Source: UBA1563 sp041671545
Lineage (GTDB): Bacteria; Bacteroidota; Ignavibacteria; Ignavibacteriales; Ignavibacteriaceae
Assembly: GCA_041671545.1 (NCBI GenBank)
Contig: JBAZBI010000002.1
Coordinates: 496,001 to 560,000 of the forward strand
Length of the DNA stretch: 64,000 bases
Direction: 5' to 3'
The notes under the pieces are model-generated. The model saw only the letters and a program-made list of their open reading frames with translations, ran no database searches and was not told where the DNA came from. Positions 42,503 through 52,689 of this stretch are shown in pieces; position 1 is the stretch's first letter; every line of letters begins with the position of its first letter. The position numbers and the translations under genes are program-made.

Positions 42503-43201
42503 ATGGATTCATACGAAATAATAAACTATATCGCTTCATCAAAAAAGAAAACTCCGGCAAAAATTTATTTACAAGGAAAACTTGCTAAAGTAAATTTCAA
42601 ATCACTTGAATTTTTCGGAGGAAAAAAATCCGGAATTCTCTTTTGCGAGTTGGAAGAGTTTGAAAAATTTTATAAAACAAACAAAGATTCAATTAAAAAA
42701 TACCGTGTTGAACTTGATAGAAGAAACTCAGCTATTCCTTTAGCTGATCTAACAAAATATAACGCGCGCATCGAGCCGGGCGCTATCATCAGAGAACATG
42801 TTGCCGTTGGCGATAATTGCGTGATCATGATGGGAGCCGTGTTAAACATAGGCGCGGTGATCGGTGAAAAAACGATGATCGATATGAATGTTGTCGTCGG
42901 CGGACGAGCGATTGTCGGGAAAAATTGTCACATCGGCGCCGGTGCTGTACTCGCTGGAGTAATTGAACCGCCAAGCGCTGATCCTGTTGTTGTTGAAGAT
43001 GATGTTCTGATCGGCGCAAATGCGGTTGTACTCGAAGGCGTTCGCATTGGTAAAGGCGCGGTGATTGCCGCCGGTTCCGTAGTAGTAAAAGATGTTGAAC
43101 CTTACTGCGTTATGGCTGGTGTTCCCGCAAAACTTCTAAAAAAAGTTGATGAAAAGACAAAAGAAAAAACAAAACTGATTGACGAACTGAGAAATTTGTA
43201 A
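42503..43201 (+). CDS. dapH: Tetrahydrodipicolinate N-acetyltransferase
   Basis: Acetylates tetrahydrodipicolinate in the acetylase branch of lysine synthesis. The 232-residue protein has an N-terminal helical domain (about 1-80) and a left-handed beta-helix of hexapeptide repeats (about 90-215; NARIEPGAIIREHVAVGDN, IGAVIGEKTMIDMNVVVGGR). The sequence of the helix and the 230-residue length fit DapH rather than the succinylating DapD. The M20 deacetylase three genes later gives the matching last step. Confidence 0.93.
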   Translation: MDSYEIINYIASSKKKTPAKIYLQGKLAKVNFKSLEFFGGKKSGILFCELEEFEKFYKTNKDSIKKYRVELDRRNSAIPLADLTKYNARIEPGAIIREHVAVGDNCVIMMGAVLNIGAVIGEKTMIDMNVVVGGRAIVGKNCHIGAGAVLAGVIEPPSADPVVVEDDVLIGANAVVLEGVRIGKGAVIAAGSVVVKDVEPYCVMAGVPAKLLKKVDEKTKEKTKLIDELRNL

Positions 43202-43203
43202 TC

Positions 43204-44403
43204 GTGAAGATCATCGTTCAAAAATATGGCGGAAGCAGTGTTGCCGATGTAACGAAAATTAAAAAGATCGCTGAAATGATCGCGGAAGTTCACCGGCAGG
43301 ATTTTGCTGTTGTAGCAGTCGTATCGGCAATGGGAAAGACTACCAATTCACTTATCGAATTAGCTCAGCAAATTTCTCAAACACCTCCGCATAGAGAAAT
43401 GGATATGTTACTTAGTACCGGCGAACGAATTACCATGTCGCTGCTTTGTATTGCGCTTGAAGAATTAGGACTTAACGCTATCTCGCTTACCGGTTCGCAA
43501 GCGGGAATAATTACAAACGACCGCCATAACGATGCACGCGTTATTGAAGTTCGTCCTTTTAGAATTCAAGATGAATTGGAAAAAGGAAAGGTTGTTGTTG
43601 TCGGAGGTTTTCAAGGAGTAAGTTACAAGCGTGATATAACCACGCTTGGTCGCGGTGGCTCAGATACATCAGCAGTAGCGCTTGCGGCGGCGTTAGATGC
43701 GGAGCGATGTGAAATTTATTCCGATGTTGACGGCGTTTATTCTACCGATCCGGCAATTGTGAGAGAAGCAAAACATCTTCCGGAAGTTTCTTATCAACAA
43801 ATGCAGGAGATGAGTTTTGCCGGAGCAAAAGTATTAAATGCACAAGCTGTTCAATTTGCCAAAGAAGCCAATATTGCTATTTATGCGAGAAGCACTTTTC
43901 AATCTGGTAAAGAAACGATTGTAAGAAAATTAGCTCCTGGTGTTTCAAAAGGAATTACCGCTGTGGTGTATGAGAGCGATCTTGTTAGAATTCAAATTAA
44001 AGTCGATACAGATAAATTTGATTGGCTGATGAATTATTTTAAAGAGAAGCAAATCGCATTAAAAGAATTAAATTTTAGTTCGAATCATGAAAACGAATTA
44101 CAAACAAACGTCTCTTTCCTTGTTTCATATAAGAACGTTTATGGCTGGCAAAGTGTTGAAGAAGAATTAAAAAAGAATTTAAACGAAACGATAATTTTTG
44201 ATTATTCTCTTGGAGCAATATCTCTGATCGGTGAAGGTCTGAATTCAGATAACGGAACGTTATACGAAACGGTTAGCTTGCTTAAGAAAAATGGACTTAA
44301 GATTTTCGGAATCACCACTACTGCTTTTAGAATTTCGCTGTTGATTCCAAAGGAGGAACTTACTAACGGGGTGCAGTTGTTACATAAACATTGGATTTCA
44401 TAA
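43204..44403 (+). CDS. lysC: Aspartate kinase (first of tandem pair)
   Basis: Makes aspartyl phosphate, feeding lysine, threonine and methionine. It is 399 residues with a GTG start 2 bases after the dapH stop. The kinase domain is about 1-240 (VQKYGGSSVADVTKIKKIAE, STGERITMSL, TTLGRGGSDTSAVALA, YSDVDGVYSTDP). The C-terminal ACT region is about 265-399; it is more diverged than in the second copy (VRIQIKVDTDKFDWL). It lacks a homoserine dehydrogenase domain. Tandem with the paralogue at 44425..45615, 41 % to 50 % similar by eye. Confidence 0.95.
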   Translation: MKIIVQKYGGSSVADVTKIKKIAEMIAEVHRQDFAVVAVVSAMGKTTNSLIELAQQISQTPPHREMDMLLSTGERITMSLLCIALEELGLNAISLTGSQAGIITNDRHNDARVIEVRPFRIQDELEKGKVVVVGGFQGVSYKRDITTLGRGGSDTSAVALAAALDAERCEIYSDVDGVYSTDPAIVREAKHLPEVSYQQMQEMSFAGAKVLNAQAVQFAKEANIAIYARSTFQSGKETIVRKLAPGVSKGITAVVYESDLVRIQIKVDTDKFDWLMNYFKEKQIALKELNFSSNHENELQTNVSFLVSYKNVYGWQSVEEELKKNLNETIIFDYSLGAISLIGEGLNSDNGTLYETVSLLKKNGLKIFGITTTAFRISLLIPKEELTNGVQLLHKHWIS

Positions 44404-44424
44404 AGAATAAATAAGAAAGAATAA

Positions 44425-45615
44425 ATGAATATCGTTGTACAAAAGTTCGGCGGCAGTTCGGTTGCCGATACTGATAAAATAAAACGGATTGCAGAAAAAA
44501 TCCAGAAACGTGTGCTGCAAGGGAACAAGCTCATCGTAGTTGTTTCCGCTATGGGAAAAACCACCGACAATTTACTTAAACTTGCGAAAGAAATTTCGGC
44601 AAAACCGGAACCGAGAGAATTGGACATGCTCTTAACCACCGGCGAGCAAATTTCAATTTCACTTTTAGCTATTGCTCTAAATCAGTTGAACATACGCAGC
44701 AAATCGCTTAATGCTTTTCAAGCGGAAATTATGACGACCGGGGATTTTAACGAAGCAAGAATTAAAAATATCAAATCGCAAAAGATTTTCGATCTGCTTG
44801 AAGAATTCGATGTTATTACCATCGCAGGATTTCAAGGAGTAAATGAAGAAGGCGATTTAACAACACTTGGACGCGGCGGTTCCGATACATCCGCTGTTGC
44901 GCTTGCTGCGGCTTTACACGCACCGTGTGAAATCTACAGCGATGTTGACGGCATTTACACTTGCGATCCACGTCTTCATCCAACTGCAAAAAAACTAAAA
45001 TATGTTACGTATGATGAGATGCTAGAGATGGCTTCGTTAGGCGCTAAAGTGCTGCACAGCCGCTCGGTAGAAATTGCTAAAAAATTTGAAATTACGCTTT
45101 ATTGCGCAGCAACATTTTCAGAAGAAGAAGGAAGTTATATCGTGAAAGAAAATATTGAACAGCCGGTTGTTACCGGATTAAGTGTTATGGATAATCAAAC
45201 GCAAGTTACGCTTTCGCACTTGCCGGAAGATTACACGTTGATCCATAAAATTTTTCATAACGTTGCCGAAGAAGGTTTGAACGTTGACATGATCTCGGTG
45301 ATTGATGACGATGCAAGTTTAACGGTTTCGTTTTCAATTATTGATGAGAGCAAAGAAGATGTTGAAACTGCGCTGCATCATTCGTTAAAAGATTTAGAAG
45401 AATGGAACATCTCTTATCATCCCGGCTATAGCAAGTTATCCATAGTTGGTGTCGGTATGCGCTCGAGCAGCGGTGTCGCTTCCAAATTTTTTGGCGCGCT
45501 TCAGCAAATTCCAATCAAGCTTGTTACCACATCGGAAATAAAAATTTCATGTTTGATGGAAACTTCATTCAAACAAAAAGCGGTCGAATCACTTACAAAA
45601 GCTTTCGATTTATAG
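44425..45615 (+). CDS. lysC: Aspartate kinase (second of tandem pair)
   Basis: A second 396-residue aspartokinase, with VQKFGGSSVADTDKIKRIAE, TTGEQISISLLAIA, TTLGRGGSDTSAVALAA and YSDVDGIYTCDP in the kinase domain. Two clear ACT domains follow (about 262-396; DMISVIDDDASLTVSF and KLSIVGVGMRSSSGVASKFF), closer to the feedback-controlled type. Different ACT domains suggest different end-product control of the two copies (inference). Confidence 0.95.
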   Translation: MNIVVQKFGGSSVADTDKIKRIAEKIQKRVLQGNKLIVVVSAMGKTTDNLLKLAKEISAKPEPRELDMLLTTGEQISISLLAIALNQLNIRSKSLNAFQAEIMTTGDFNEARIKNIKSQKIFDLLEEFDVITIAGFQGVNEEGDLTTLGRGGSDTSAVALAAALHAPCEIYSDVDGIYTCDPRLHPTAKKLKYVTYDEMLEMASLGAKVLHSRSVEIAKKFEITLYCAATFSEEEGSYIVKENIEQPVVTGLSVMDNQTQVTLSHLPEDYTLIHKIFHNVAEEGLNVDMISVIDDDASLTVSFSIIDESKEDVETALHHSLKDLEEWNISYHPGYSKLSIVGVGMRSSSGVASKFFGALQQIPIKLVTTSEIKISCLMETSFKQKAVESLTKAFDL

Positions 45616-45627
45616 AAAGAAAATTTT

Positions 45628-46743
45628 TTGCAAATAAGTCCAGTTGAACTCCGTCATTTGCTGCATCAGAATCCTGAACTTGCATATCAAGAATTTCAGA
45701 CAACGAAATTAATTATTGATGCTGTTTGCGCTTTGCCGAAATTCGATAAACGGTTTACAATTCATACTCCGATGCAAACCGGAGTGTTGGTTGAATACAA
45801 AGTAAATGACGGAAATTATCTTTTATTCCGCGCAGACATTGACGCTCTTCCAATAAGCGAAGAAACTTCATTCCAATTCAAATCTAAAAATGATTGCATG
45901 CACGCCTGCGGACATGATGTCCACACTTCAATCCTTTTTGGTTTAGTTGAATTTGTTGCGCGTGAAAGCGTAAATCAAAATATTCTTTTCCTCTTTCAAC
46001 CGGCGGAGGAAAGCGGCGGCGGCGCGATGAAATTTTTTGCCACTGGGATCTTCAATCAATTTAAAGTTGATAAAGCTTTTGCACTCCACGTTACCGATGA
46101 ATTTCCAAAAGGAACAATTGCAAGTACAAGCGGAGTACTTTTTGCCTCCGCTTTGGAAATTGATGTTGATTTTCATGGTAAAAGTTCACATGTAGCTTTT
46201 CCGCAGAACGGGAAAAACGCATTTAATGCAGTACGACTTTTCCTTGATGCGATTGATAAAATTCCTAAAGGAATTAACGACGCGACCATGTTCGGTTTCG
46301 GTAAAATCACTTCCGGCAGTGTTCGCAACATTGTTCCCGGCGCCTCAAAACTTGAAGGAACTGTGCGCGCTTTAACCATGAAGGGAACGGATGAAATGGC
46401 TGCTCGATTCGAAAAGATCGCAATTGGAATTCAGCAAATCACCGATGTTAAAATCACCCTTACAAAAGGAGCGCATTATCCCGAAGTTATCGTAAATGAT
46501 TCCCTCTTCTCAGGTCTTTCAAAAATATTATCCAATAAATTCACTTTTCTTGATTGCGGTTATAAAATGACCGGAGAGGACTTCGGTTATATTTCTCAGC
46601 AGTATCCTTCATTTATGTTTTGGCTTGGTACTTCCATCGGCGAGCAGTATGGATTGCACAATCCGCAATTCTTGCCGGAAGATGATGTAATTGAGATCGG
46701 AACAAACGCTTTTAAAGAGATCCTCCTTTCGCAAATCGTCTAA
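45628..46743 (+). CDS. M20 amidohydrolase, likely N-acetyl-diaminopimelate deacetylase
   Basis: A 371-residue M20D metallopeptidase with ELRHLLHQNPELAYQEF, LLFRADIDALP, the metal site HACGHDVHTSI, FLFQPAEESGGGAM, and GEDFGYISQQYP at the end. TTG start, 12 bases after the aspartokinase stop. In this operon the fitting role is removal of the acetyl group from N-acetyl-LL-diaminopimelate. Other M20D members cleave acyl amino acids, so the exact substrate is inferred from context. Confidence 0.87.
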   Translation: MQISPVELRHLLHQNPELAYQEFQTTKLIIDAVCALPKFDKRFTIHTPMQTGVLVEYKVNDGNYLLFRADIDALPISEETSFQFKSKNDCMHACGHDVHTSILFGLVEFVARESVNQNILFLFQPAEESGGGAMKFFATGIFNQFKVDKAFALHVTDEFPKGTIASTSGVLFASALEIDVDFHGKSSHVAFPQNGKNAFNAVRLFLDAIDKIPKGINDATMFGFGKITSGSVRNIVPGASKLEGTVRALTMKGTDEMAARFEKIAIGIQQITDVKITLTKGAHYPEVIVNDSLFSGLSKILSNKFTFLDCGYKMTGEDFGYISQQYPSFMFWLGTSIGEQYGLHNPQFLPEDDVIEIGTNAFKEILLSQIV

Positions 46744-46762
46744 ATCTTTTCTAAAAAATCAG

Positions 46763-46792
46763 TTGACACTCTTTCGGTTTTTTCGTTATATT
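46763..46792 (+). promoter_or_regulatory. Promoter before CBS-protein gene
   Basis: TTGACA (46763..46768) and TATATT (46787..46792) with an 18-base spacer give a standard sigma70-like promoter, 44 bases before ATG 46837. It starts after the lysine operon ends. Confidence 0.5.
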
Positions 46793-46836
46793 AAGCCAAG
46801 TAAAGATTCGTTTCTCTCATTAAATCAAGAGGCAAT

Positions 46837-47271
46837 ATGAAAACGGTTCAACAAATTCTTGCAAAAAAAGGAAATGGAATTTTCACTATATCTCCCAACG
46901 AAACGATGTACGACGCATTAAAACTTATGGCTGATACCGATGTGGGTGCGTTGTTGGTGCTTGCTGATGAAAAAGTTGCCGGGATTCTTTCCGAACGCGA
47001 CTACGCACGAAAAGTTATTCTTAAAGGAAAACTGAGCAAGGAAACTTTGGTGAGCGAAATTATGACGGAAGATGTTGTGAAAGTTTCTCCCTCAACACTT
47101 GTGGAGGAGTGCATGGCAATAATGACAGCCAAACATATCCGTCATCTTCCGGTTGAAGAGAATGGGAAACTCTTGGGACTTGTCTCCATCGGTGATGTGG
47201 TTAGCGCCGTAATTGATGAAGAGGAATTTGTGATTGAACAATTGACAAGTTATATAAAAGGTTCGCGCTAA
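46837..47271 (+). CDS. Tandem CBS-domain protein
   Basis: A 144-residue protein of two CBS domains (about 8-66 and 75-132; VGALLVLADEKVAGILSERD and KHIRHLPVEENGKLLGLVSI), which bind adenosyl nucleotides and report energy or NAD state. No catalytic domain. Single-gene unit between the lysine operon and a secreted protein gene. The partner is unknown. Confidence 0.92.
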   Translation: MKTVQQILAKKGNGIFTISPNETMYDALKLMADTDVGALLVLADEKVAGILSERDYARKVILKGKLSKETLVSEIMTEDVVKVSPSTLVEECMAIMTAKHIRHLPVEENGKLLGLVSIGDVVSAVIDEEEFVIEQLTSYIKGSR

Positions 47272-47297
47272 ATTAGACGAACCTCTTCCATTCCTTC

Positions 47298-49226
47298 TTA
47301 TTTAAGTAGAACGAACTTCTTTGTTTGCACAAACTGTCCGGCGCGGAGTTGGTAGAAATAGACTCCGCTGGTGAGTTGTTTGTTGTTAGTGGTTTGTCGT
47401 ACGTTGAAATTAACTTGATACTTTCCCGCCGGTTTTTCTTCATTTACTAAAACTGCAACTTCATTTCCGAGGACATCATAAACTTTCAAACTCACTTTAC
47501 AGTTTTCCGCCAACTGATAATTGATGACTGTCTCCGGATTAAACGGGTTCGGATAATTTTGATGCAAAGAAAACTCACTTGGGATATCATTATTTTCATT
47601 CTTTAATCCAACCACAAGAGAAGTGTCTCCCAAAACTTTCCCACTAATTACACAGCCTTTAAGCCACCAGAGAGTATGACCGACATCAAATCCTGCTGCT
47701 AAAGAATCCAACCCGATTCCTTTCGTCAAAGAATATCCCGTGTAATACAATGAATTCGGAAGGTGAAACATTTTCCGGTTAAAAATTTCATTGTCAAAAT
47801 ATTTTTGATCATTTGCTTGACAGATTACTTGCGGAGTATTGCTGTATTGGTATCGGTATAACTCCAAAGTATCACCGACTTCTGCTGTGAGGTCATCAAT
47901 TAAACAATCTTGTGGTGAGCCGATATTCCGTAATACTTTCCCTGTTGCGCTGTCAATCCTCTCAAGAGAATATTGAGATTGCCAGGAGGGGCTGTAAAGC
48001 GATTCTTTCTGTTCAATTATAAAATATTTATTCCCGTTCGATAAAAGTGTATCGCCGATAACTTCACGAGTCATTATCCCGTTAAACTCATTCCAACTAT
48101 TTGAATTATAATCAATCTCATAAATATTGTAATTCCATTTGTTTCCGACTGCGAGGGGATAATAGGATAAGGTTTCTGGTGAAATAGGAAGCGACTTAAT
48201 AATTTTCGTCTCGTTTGAAGTTATTTCATAAAGATTGTACTTGGTTGCGGCGTAAAGAATATTTGAACCAGGCTTTTTATAAACGCCGACAATACTTCTG
48301 TCGAGCTTTCTGTAAAAAGAGAAAGTTTTTCCGTAATCAGAGGAGAGATAAATGTTTTTGCCGTCTGCAAGATAGAGTAAAGGACCGACTAGTAGTGACT
48401 GATCTATAGAAATAAAAATCTTCCGCGGTGATTCCCAAATCTTTTTCCACGAAAAAGCATCTCCATTTTTATCAGACACCGCGATAAAAGTGGAGCCATC
48501 ATATTCACTTGAACATCCATAAATGTGAGTCCCATCTAAATCATAATAAAACCTTGAATTTCCATTCCATGTAGCTGTATCAACTTTAGTGTAAGTGTTT
48601 CCGGTATCGAGAGATTTTACCAAGTCATGGTTAATCAATCCAAACATTATTTTATCATCTTGTGGAAAGAGAGAGAGAAGAAAAAAGTTTTTTGAGTTAG
48701 AAAAACCGGTGGAGAAATCATATGACGGCCATGTAAGTCCTCCATCACTGCTCATAATCATCCAATTGAAAGAAGATGCATAAACCCTGTCGGGATTTTG
48801 TTTTGAAACTTCAATCCTACCGAATGCTAAAGACCAATAACCGAGTACTGATCCAACATCAGACTTATAAATAAATCCATACGATTCAAATCCGCCACCA
48901 AAACCGCAATAAATATATTTATACGGATCTCCGTTAAAAAAAGAGATGTCTCTTACGCTTTGGTACCCTTCAGTTACCGGGTTATACTGCCAATAATCTG
49001 CCGCAATAAGCGTGTCTTTATCTTTGGTTAAATCATAACGGTAAATACTGTTTTCTTCGGAATGGTTTACCCCGGCATGATATAAATAATACTTCCGGTA
49101 AAAAAGGTGTGTATTACCATCTTTATCTTCTAATCCATCTAATGAATTAAAAGTATAAAACCGCACTTGCGAGAACACCTGAAGAGAACATAAAAGAGAA
49201 ACAAGAATAACTAATAACCGTTTCAC
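47298..49226 (-). CDS. Type IX-secreted protein with BNR/sortilin-like repeats
   Basis: A 642-residue secreted protein. It has a signal peptide (about 1-20), a beta-propeller-like region (about 60-340) with repeating DGGLTWPS, SLDTGNTYTK, SSDYGKTFSF phrases typical of BNR/photosystem-II-assembly-like repeats, then a less regular region (about 345-550). The C-terminal secretion domain is about 560-642 (SLHQNYPNPFNPETVINYQL; ends QTKKFVLLK). The CTD directs export and anchoring through T9SS. The substrate is unknown. Confidence 0.85.
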   Translation of the reverse strand: MKRLLVILVSLLCSLQVFSQVRFYTFNSLDGLEDKDGNTHLFYRKYYLYHAGVNHSEENSIYRYDLTKDKDTLIAADYWQYNPVTEGYQSVRDISFFNGDPYKYIYCGFGGGFESYGFIYKSDVGSVLGYWSLAFGRIEVSKQNPDRVYASSFNWMIMSSDGGLTWPSYDFSTGFSNSKNFFLLSLFPQDDKIMFGLINHDLVKSLDTGNTYTKVDTATWNGNSRFYYDLDGTHIYGCSSEYDGSTFIAVSDKNGDAFSWKKIWESPRKIFISIDQSLLVGPLLYLADGKNIYLSSDYGKTFSFYRKLDRSIVGVYKKPGSNILYAATKYNLYEITSNETKIIKSLPISPETLSYYPLAVGNKWNYNIYEIDYNSNSWNEFNGIMTREVIGDTLLSNGNKYFIIEQKESLYSPSWQSQYSLERIDSATGKVLRNIGSPQDCLIDDLTAEVGDTLELYRYQYSNTPQVICQANDQKYFDNEIFNRKMFHLPNSLYYTGYSLTKGIGLDSLAAGFDVGHTLWWLKGCVISGKVLGDTSLVVGLKNENNDIPSEFSLHQNYPNPFNPETVINYQLAENCKVSLKVYDVLGNEVAVLVNEEKPAGKYQVNFNVRQTTNNKQLTSGVYFYQLRAGQFVQTKKFVLLK

Positions 49227-49282
49227 TAAAAACCTCCGTTTTTCGTTAATGCAAACTAAACGAAATACCCCTTCAAAGTCAA

Positions 49283-52200
49283 TTAATTCTTTATTTGCGC
49301 TTTCTGCAACGCTTCAAAATATCTTTTAATCAACTCTTCGTAGTCTTTCGTGTAGCCTTCGCGGTAAAGATTGTTCAATTCATCCTTCAAATTATCTTTC
49401 CCTTTTTGCTTTGCGAGATTTAGTTCACCGGGAGAAGTGCGCTGTCCTGCGGTACCGCTTTTTGATTCGCGTTCTTTTTCAAAATCTCTTTCATTCATCG
49501 AGCGCTGCGCATCAAGTAGTCGCGAGAGGATGCGTTCCTGCTTTTGAATTATTTCATCCGATAATTTTTCCGATCTCATATCGGCAATAACTTCCTGCAT
49601 TTGCTTTAGCGTTTCGTCCAAGTTGGAAGGAATTTTTTTCGATTGTCCGCTTTCTTTTGCTTCGCGGTTCAGTTCATCCAAAGATTTTTTAATCATCTCC
49701 TGCTGTTGCGCGAGCCGCTGCATTTGCCCCTGCTGTTCGGGAGTAAGTTGTCCGTTCATTCCCTTTTGCATCATTTGTGTCATATTATTGAGTGACATTT
49801 GCTGCCCGGACATTTGCTGAAGCTGCTGCATTAACGACATCATTCCGCTCCCCCCTTGCCCGCCGCCCTGCATCATTTGATCCATCATGTTTTTCATCAT
49901 CGATGCTGCCTGATTAAGCGAGGACATCGCTTCGGATTGCTCCGTCATCGTTTGCGATTGATTTCTATTTTGCAAACCTTCAAGGGCATTATCCATTTGG
50001 CTATGCGCTTTACCGAGCGCCTTTCCCATTTCGGGAGTTATGGCAAAAGTTTTTTGCGAAAGTTGATTCATCTGCGACAATACTTTTTCCAGGTTCCTCT
50101 TTATTTCGTCCTGCTTAACGGCTTGTTTGTTCATTTGAGAAGACTGAAAATTACTTTGACTATTTTTTTTTGCCTCTTCCTGATCTTTTGAAAGAGAAAT
50201 AATATTGTTCAGTGATTTCATCAAGTCGGCAAAAACTTCCATTTGATTTTCTTGTTCCATATCCTGCTGGAGTTTCTGCATTTTCTGTTTCATCTTCTGC
50301 ATATTTTGAGAAAGCTGCATCTGTTTCTGCTTCGCTTTTGGCTTCTGCTTTTGTTGAATATTTTCCGAAGCTTCTTCTGCAAGTTGTTCGTTCTTTTGAT
50401 CATCTAATTCTTTTTGAAGTTTTTCAACTTCATCCTTCGGCATATCTTTCAACTCACTCATCAACTTTTCCAACTGCTTCAGTTCGTCTTTCATTTTTTG
50501 AATGTCGTCTGAAAGTTGTTTTTGTTGTTTAACCGCATCTTCACGCTGATTTTTATTTTCAAGATCAGCTTGCTCTGTTTTTTGTTGAAGATCGTTTTGC
50601 TTTTTGGAAGCTTCGTCAGTACGTTTTACAAGCTGGTCGATCTTTTGTTCGATCTGTACGCGCTTTAAAAGATTGAGTGTCCGTTCAATTCCTTTGCGGA
50701 AAGATTCTTCATCAAACTGCATATTATCAAGCGCCTGCTGGATTTGCTTCCTATCCATTGATTGAAGTTTCTCCTGGAGCTTTTCCATGGCTTTTTTCAT
50801 TTCATCGCTTGAAAATTCATCGAACATCTTTTGCAGTTCCATAAATTTATCAAGTGTTTCCTTGCTAAGCAGATTATGTTTCTGCAGCTCATCTTTGTTT
50901 TCCGCAAAATCTTTTTTGATCTCTTCCGCTTTGTTTTGAAGCTCTTCAAACTTATTCAGCGTTTGCTCAATCTTTTCTTTTTCTTCCCAGGTAATTTCTT
51001 TTTTGTCCTGCTTCAGTTCCTTGCTGATCTTATCTAAATCTTTTTTTAGCTCTTCAGCTTCTTTTAACGTCTTCTTCAAATCGTGTTCAACTTGATCTTG
51101 TTTTTTATCGGTCTTCGCTAAAATTTCTTCAAGCGATGGAAGCCGCACCGTGAAGCTGTTTGTTTTGGTTGATTTCGGTCCGCTAATATTGTCATTATCA
51201 AAAACTTCGAGATAATAAGTGAACACATCTTCGGTTGCAAGCGACATTGGTGAAAGATTCCAAATGTAGCGGACTTCCTGCTCCACATTTTCTTTTGTAA
51301 TCGGAATTTCAATTGATTTATATTTCTCCTGTGGCGGTTCATATCTCGATGCAGAGAGCTGGTAGTGAAGTAGCAGTTTTGTGAATCCAAAATCATCGGC
51401 AATTGAAAGCAATAACGGCAGGCGTTGATCGTCGCCCAAATCAATGTTTTTATTTGGCGCAAGAATATTAATCGAAGGAACAGCATCGCTTTGAAGTTTT
51501 ATTGAATAGCTTACCGGTGATGTGTTTTGATTACCGAGTTCATCTTCAATCATTATTTGATAATTCTTTTCCTGTCGCGTTGAAAATGAAACAGAAGCAT
51601 TTAAACCGGAAGTATTCATTTTAAGTTTTGTCGAATCATCAAAAAATAAAAACGCACTTTTCAGAAATTTGGATGTCTGCAAACGAAGCGTAACCGTACT
51701 ACCGAAAAGCGTAGAAATATTGCCGTTATCCTGCATTTGCATCACCGGAAGCTTGCTGTATGCGGGTGGAGTAACGGTAACTGAAAATGCTTGCAGCACC
51801 GGTTTATCGACAACTTCTATAACATATTTTTCACTTTCAATTCCTTCGGCGGAACAATAATACTCCGTTCTATTGCGAACGCCGGAAAAGAGAAACGAAA
51901 ATTTTTCGGTGGAATCGGCGATGAGATTTTCCGAAGTAAATTTTGCTTCAGTTTCATCTTTATAGAAAAGAGAAATTGCAGTTGGAGCACTCCATTTTAA
52001 AAGATTGTCTCCTGTTATTGAAACGGAAATTGTTACATCCGCACTTTTTGTGATTTTTGTATTCCCCGGTAAAACATGAAAATAAAATTTTTGAGGAGGA
52101 AGAAATTCAGTGCGATGGTCAAAAAATCTTTGCGCCGCTTCTTGAAAGTTTTGGAAAGAAATTAACGAGATTGCAAAGATGAAAAGCGAAGCGAAGAAGT

Positions 52201-52687
52201 ATTTCATCTGCCTTTTCGGTTGCGCAAACGTTAGTGCAGAGGAAAAATTTACCGGTTCAACTTTTTTAAATGTTGAAGCAAACGCTGCAATTGCCAACTC
52301 CTTAGAGAAGAGAAAATTTTCTTTTTCTCTAAAAAGTTGAAGTGAATTGAGCAACTCATCTTTTATTGAAGGGAAAAAACGACCAACGCTATCTGCGGAT
52401 TTGCTGTGTTCATTCTCTTTGTATGACAAATATTCTTTAACTGAAGGTTGAATAACTTTAACAACCAACAAAATCAACGTTACAAGTACAAAAGCAAAAT
52501 AGAGCGGAGTGCGCACTGCTGCGGGAAACCGGAAAAGAAGTTCTGCGGTTATCAACGAGAATAAAAAAAGAATTATTCCCGATGCTGCAATTTGAAATAG
52601 AGTTAATGCGGTTATGAGCAAGTTTTTTTGCGCGAACTGTTCTAACTTTTTTTCTATCGCGTTATAATGTGTTAAATCAAATTTCAT
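49283..52687 (-). CDS. DUF4175-family long coiled-coil membrane protein
   Basis: A 1134-residue protein. Two N-terminal hydrophobic segments (about 22-50 and 52-75) precede a periplasmic or cytosolic region of beta-sandwich type (about 180-530). A long, Gln-, Lys-, Glu-rich coiled coil follows (about 540-900), then a Met/Gln-rich stretch (about 900-1040; MMKNMMDQMMQGGGQGGSGM, MSLMQQLQQMSGQQMSLNN). It is the DUF4175 layout. ATG 52687 lies 2 bases after the DUF4159 stop; the frame upstream is an overlap. The role is unknown, probably cell-envelope structure or stress. Confidence 0.85.
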   Translation of the reverse strand: MKFDLTHYNAIEKKLEQFAQKNLLITALTLFQIAASGIILFLFSLITAELLFRFPAAVRTPLYFAFVLVTLILLVVKVIQPSVKEYLSYKENEHSKSADSVGRFFPSIKDELLNSLQLFREKENFLFSKELAIAAFASTFKKVEPVNFSSALTFAQPKRQMKYFFASLFIFAISLISFQNFQEAAQRFFDHRTEFLPPQKFYFHVLPGNTKITKSADVTISVSITGDNLLKWSAPTAISLFYKDETEAKFTSENLIADSTEKFSFLFSGVRNRTEYYCSAEGIESEKYVIEVVDKPVLQAFSVTVTPPAYSKLPVMQMQDNGNISTLFGSTVTLRLQTSKFLKSAFLFFDDSTKLKMNTSGLNASVSFSTRQEKNYQIMIEDELGNQNTSPVSYSIKLQSDAVPSINILAPNKNIDLGDDQRLPLLLSIADDFGFTKLLLHYQLSASRYEPPQEKYKSIEIPITKENVEQEVRYIWNLSPMSLATEDVFTYYLEVFDNDNISGPKSTKTNSFTVRLPSLEEILAKTDKKQDQVEHDLKKTLKEAEELKKDLDKISKELKQDKKEITWEEKEKIEQTLNKFEELQNKAEEIKKDFAENKDELQKHNLLSKETLDKFMELQKMFDEFSSDEMKKAMEKLQEKLQSMDRKQIQQALDNMQFDEESFRKGIERTLNLLKRVQIEQKIDQLVKRTDEASKKQNDLQQKTEQADLENKNQREDAVKQQKQLSDDIQKMKDELKQLEKLMSELKDMPKDEVEKLQKELDDQKNEQLAEEASENIQQKQKPKAKQKQMQLSQNMQKMKQKMQKLQQDMEQENQMEVFADLMKSLNNIISLSKDQEEAKKNSQSNFQSSQMNKQAVKQDEIKRNLEKVLSQMNQLSQKTFAITPEMGKALGKAHSQMDNALEGLQNRNQSQTMTEQSEAMSSLNQAASMMKNMMDQMMQGGGQGGSGMMSLMQQLQQMSGQQMSLNNMTQMMQKGMNGQLTPEQQGQMQRLAQQQEMIKKSLDELNREAKESGQSKKIPSNLDETLKQMQEVIADMRSEKLSDEIIQKQERILSRLLDAQRSMNERDFEKERESKSGTAGQRTSPGELNLAKQKGKDNLKDELNNLYREGYTKDYEELIKRYFEALQKAQIKN

Positions 52688-52689
52688 AA

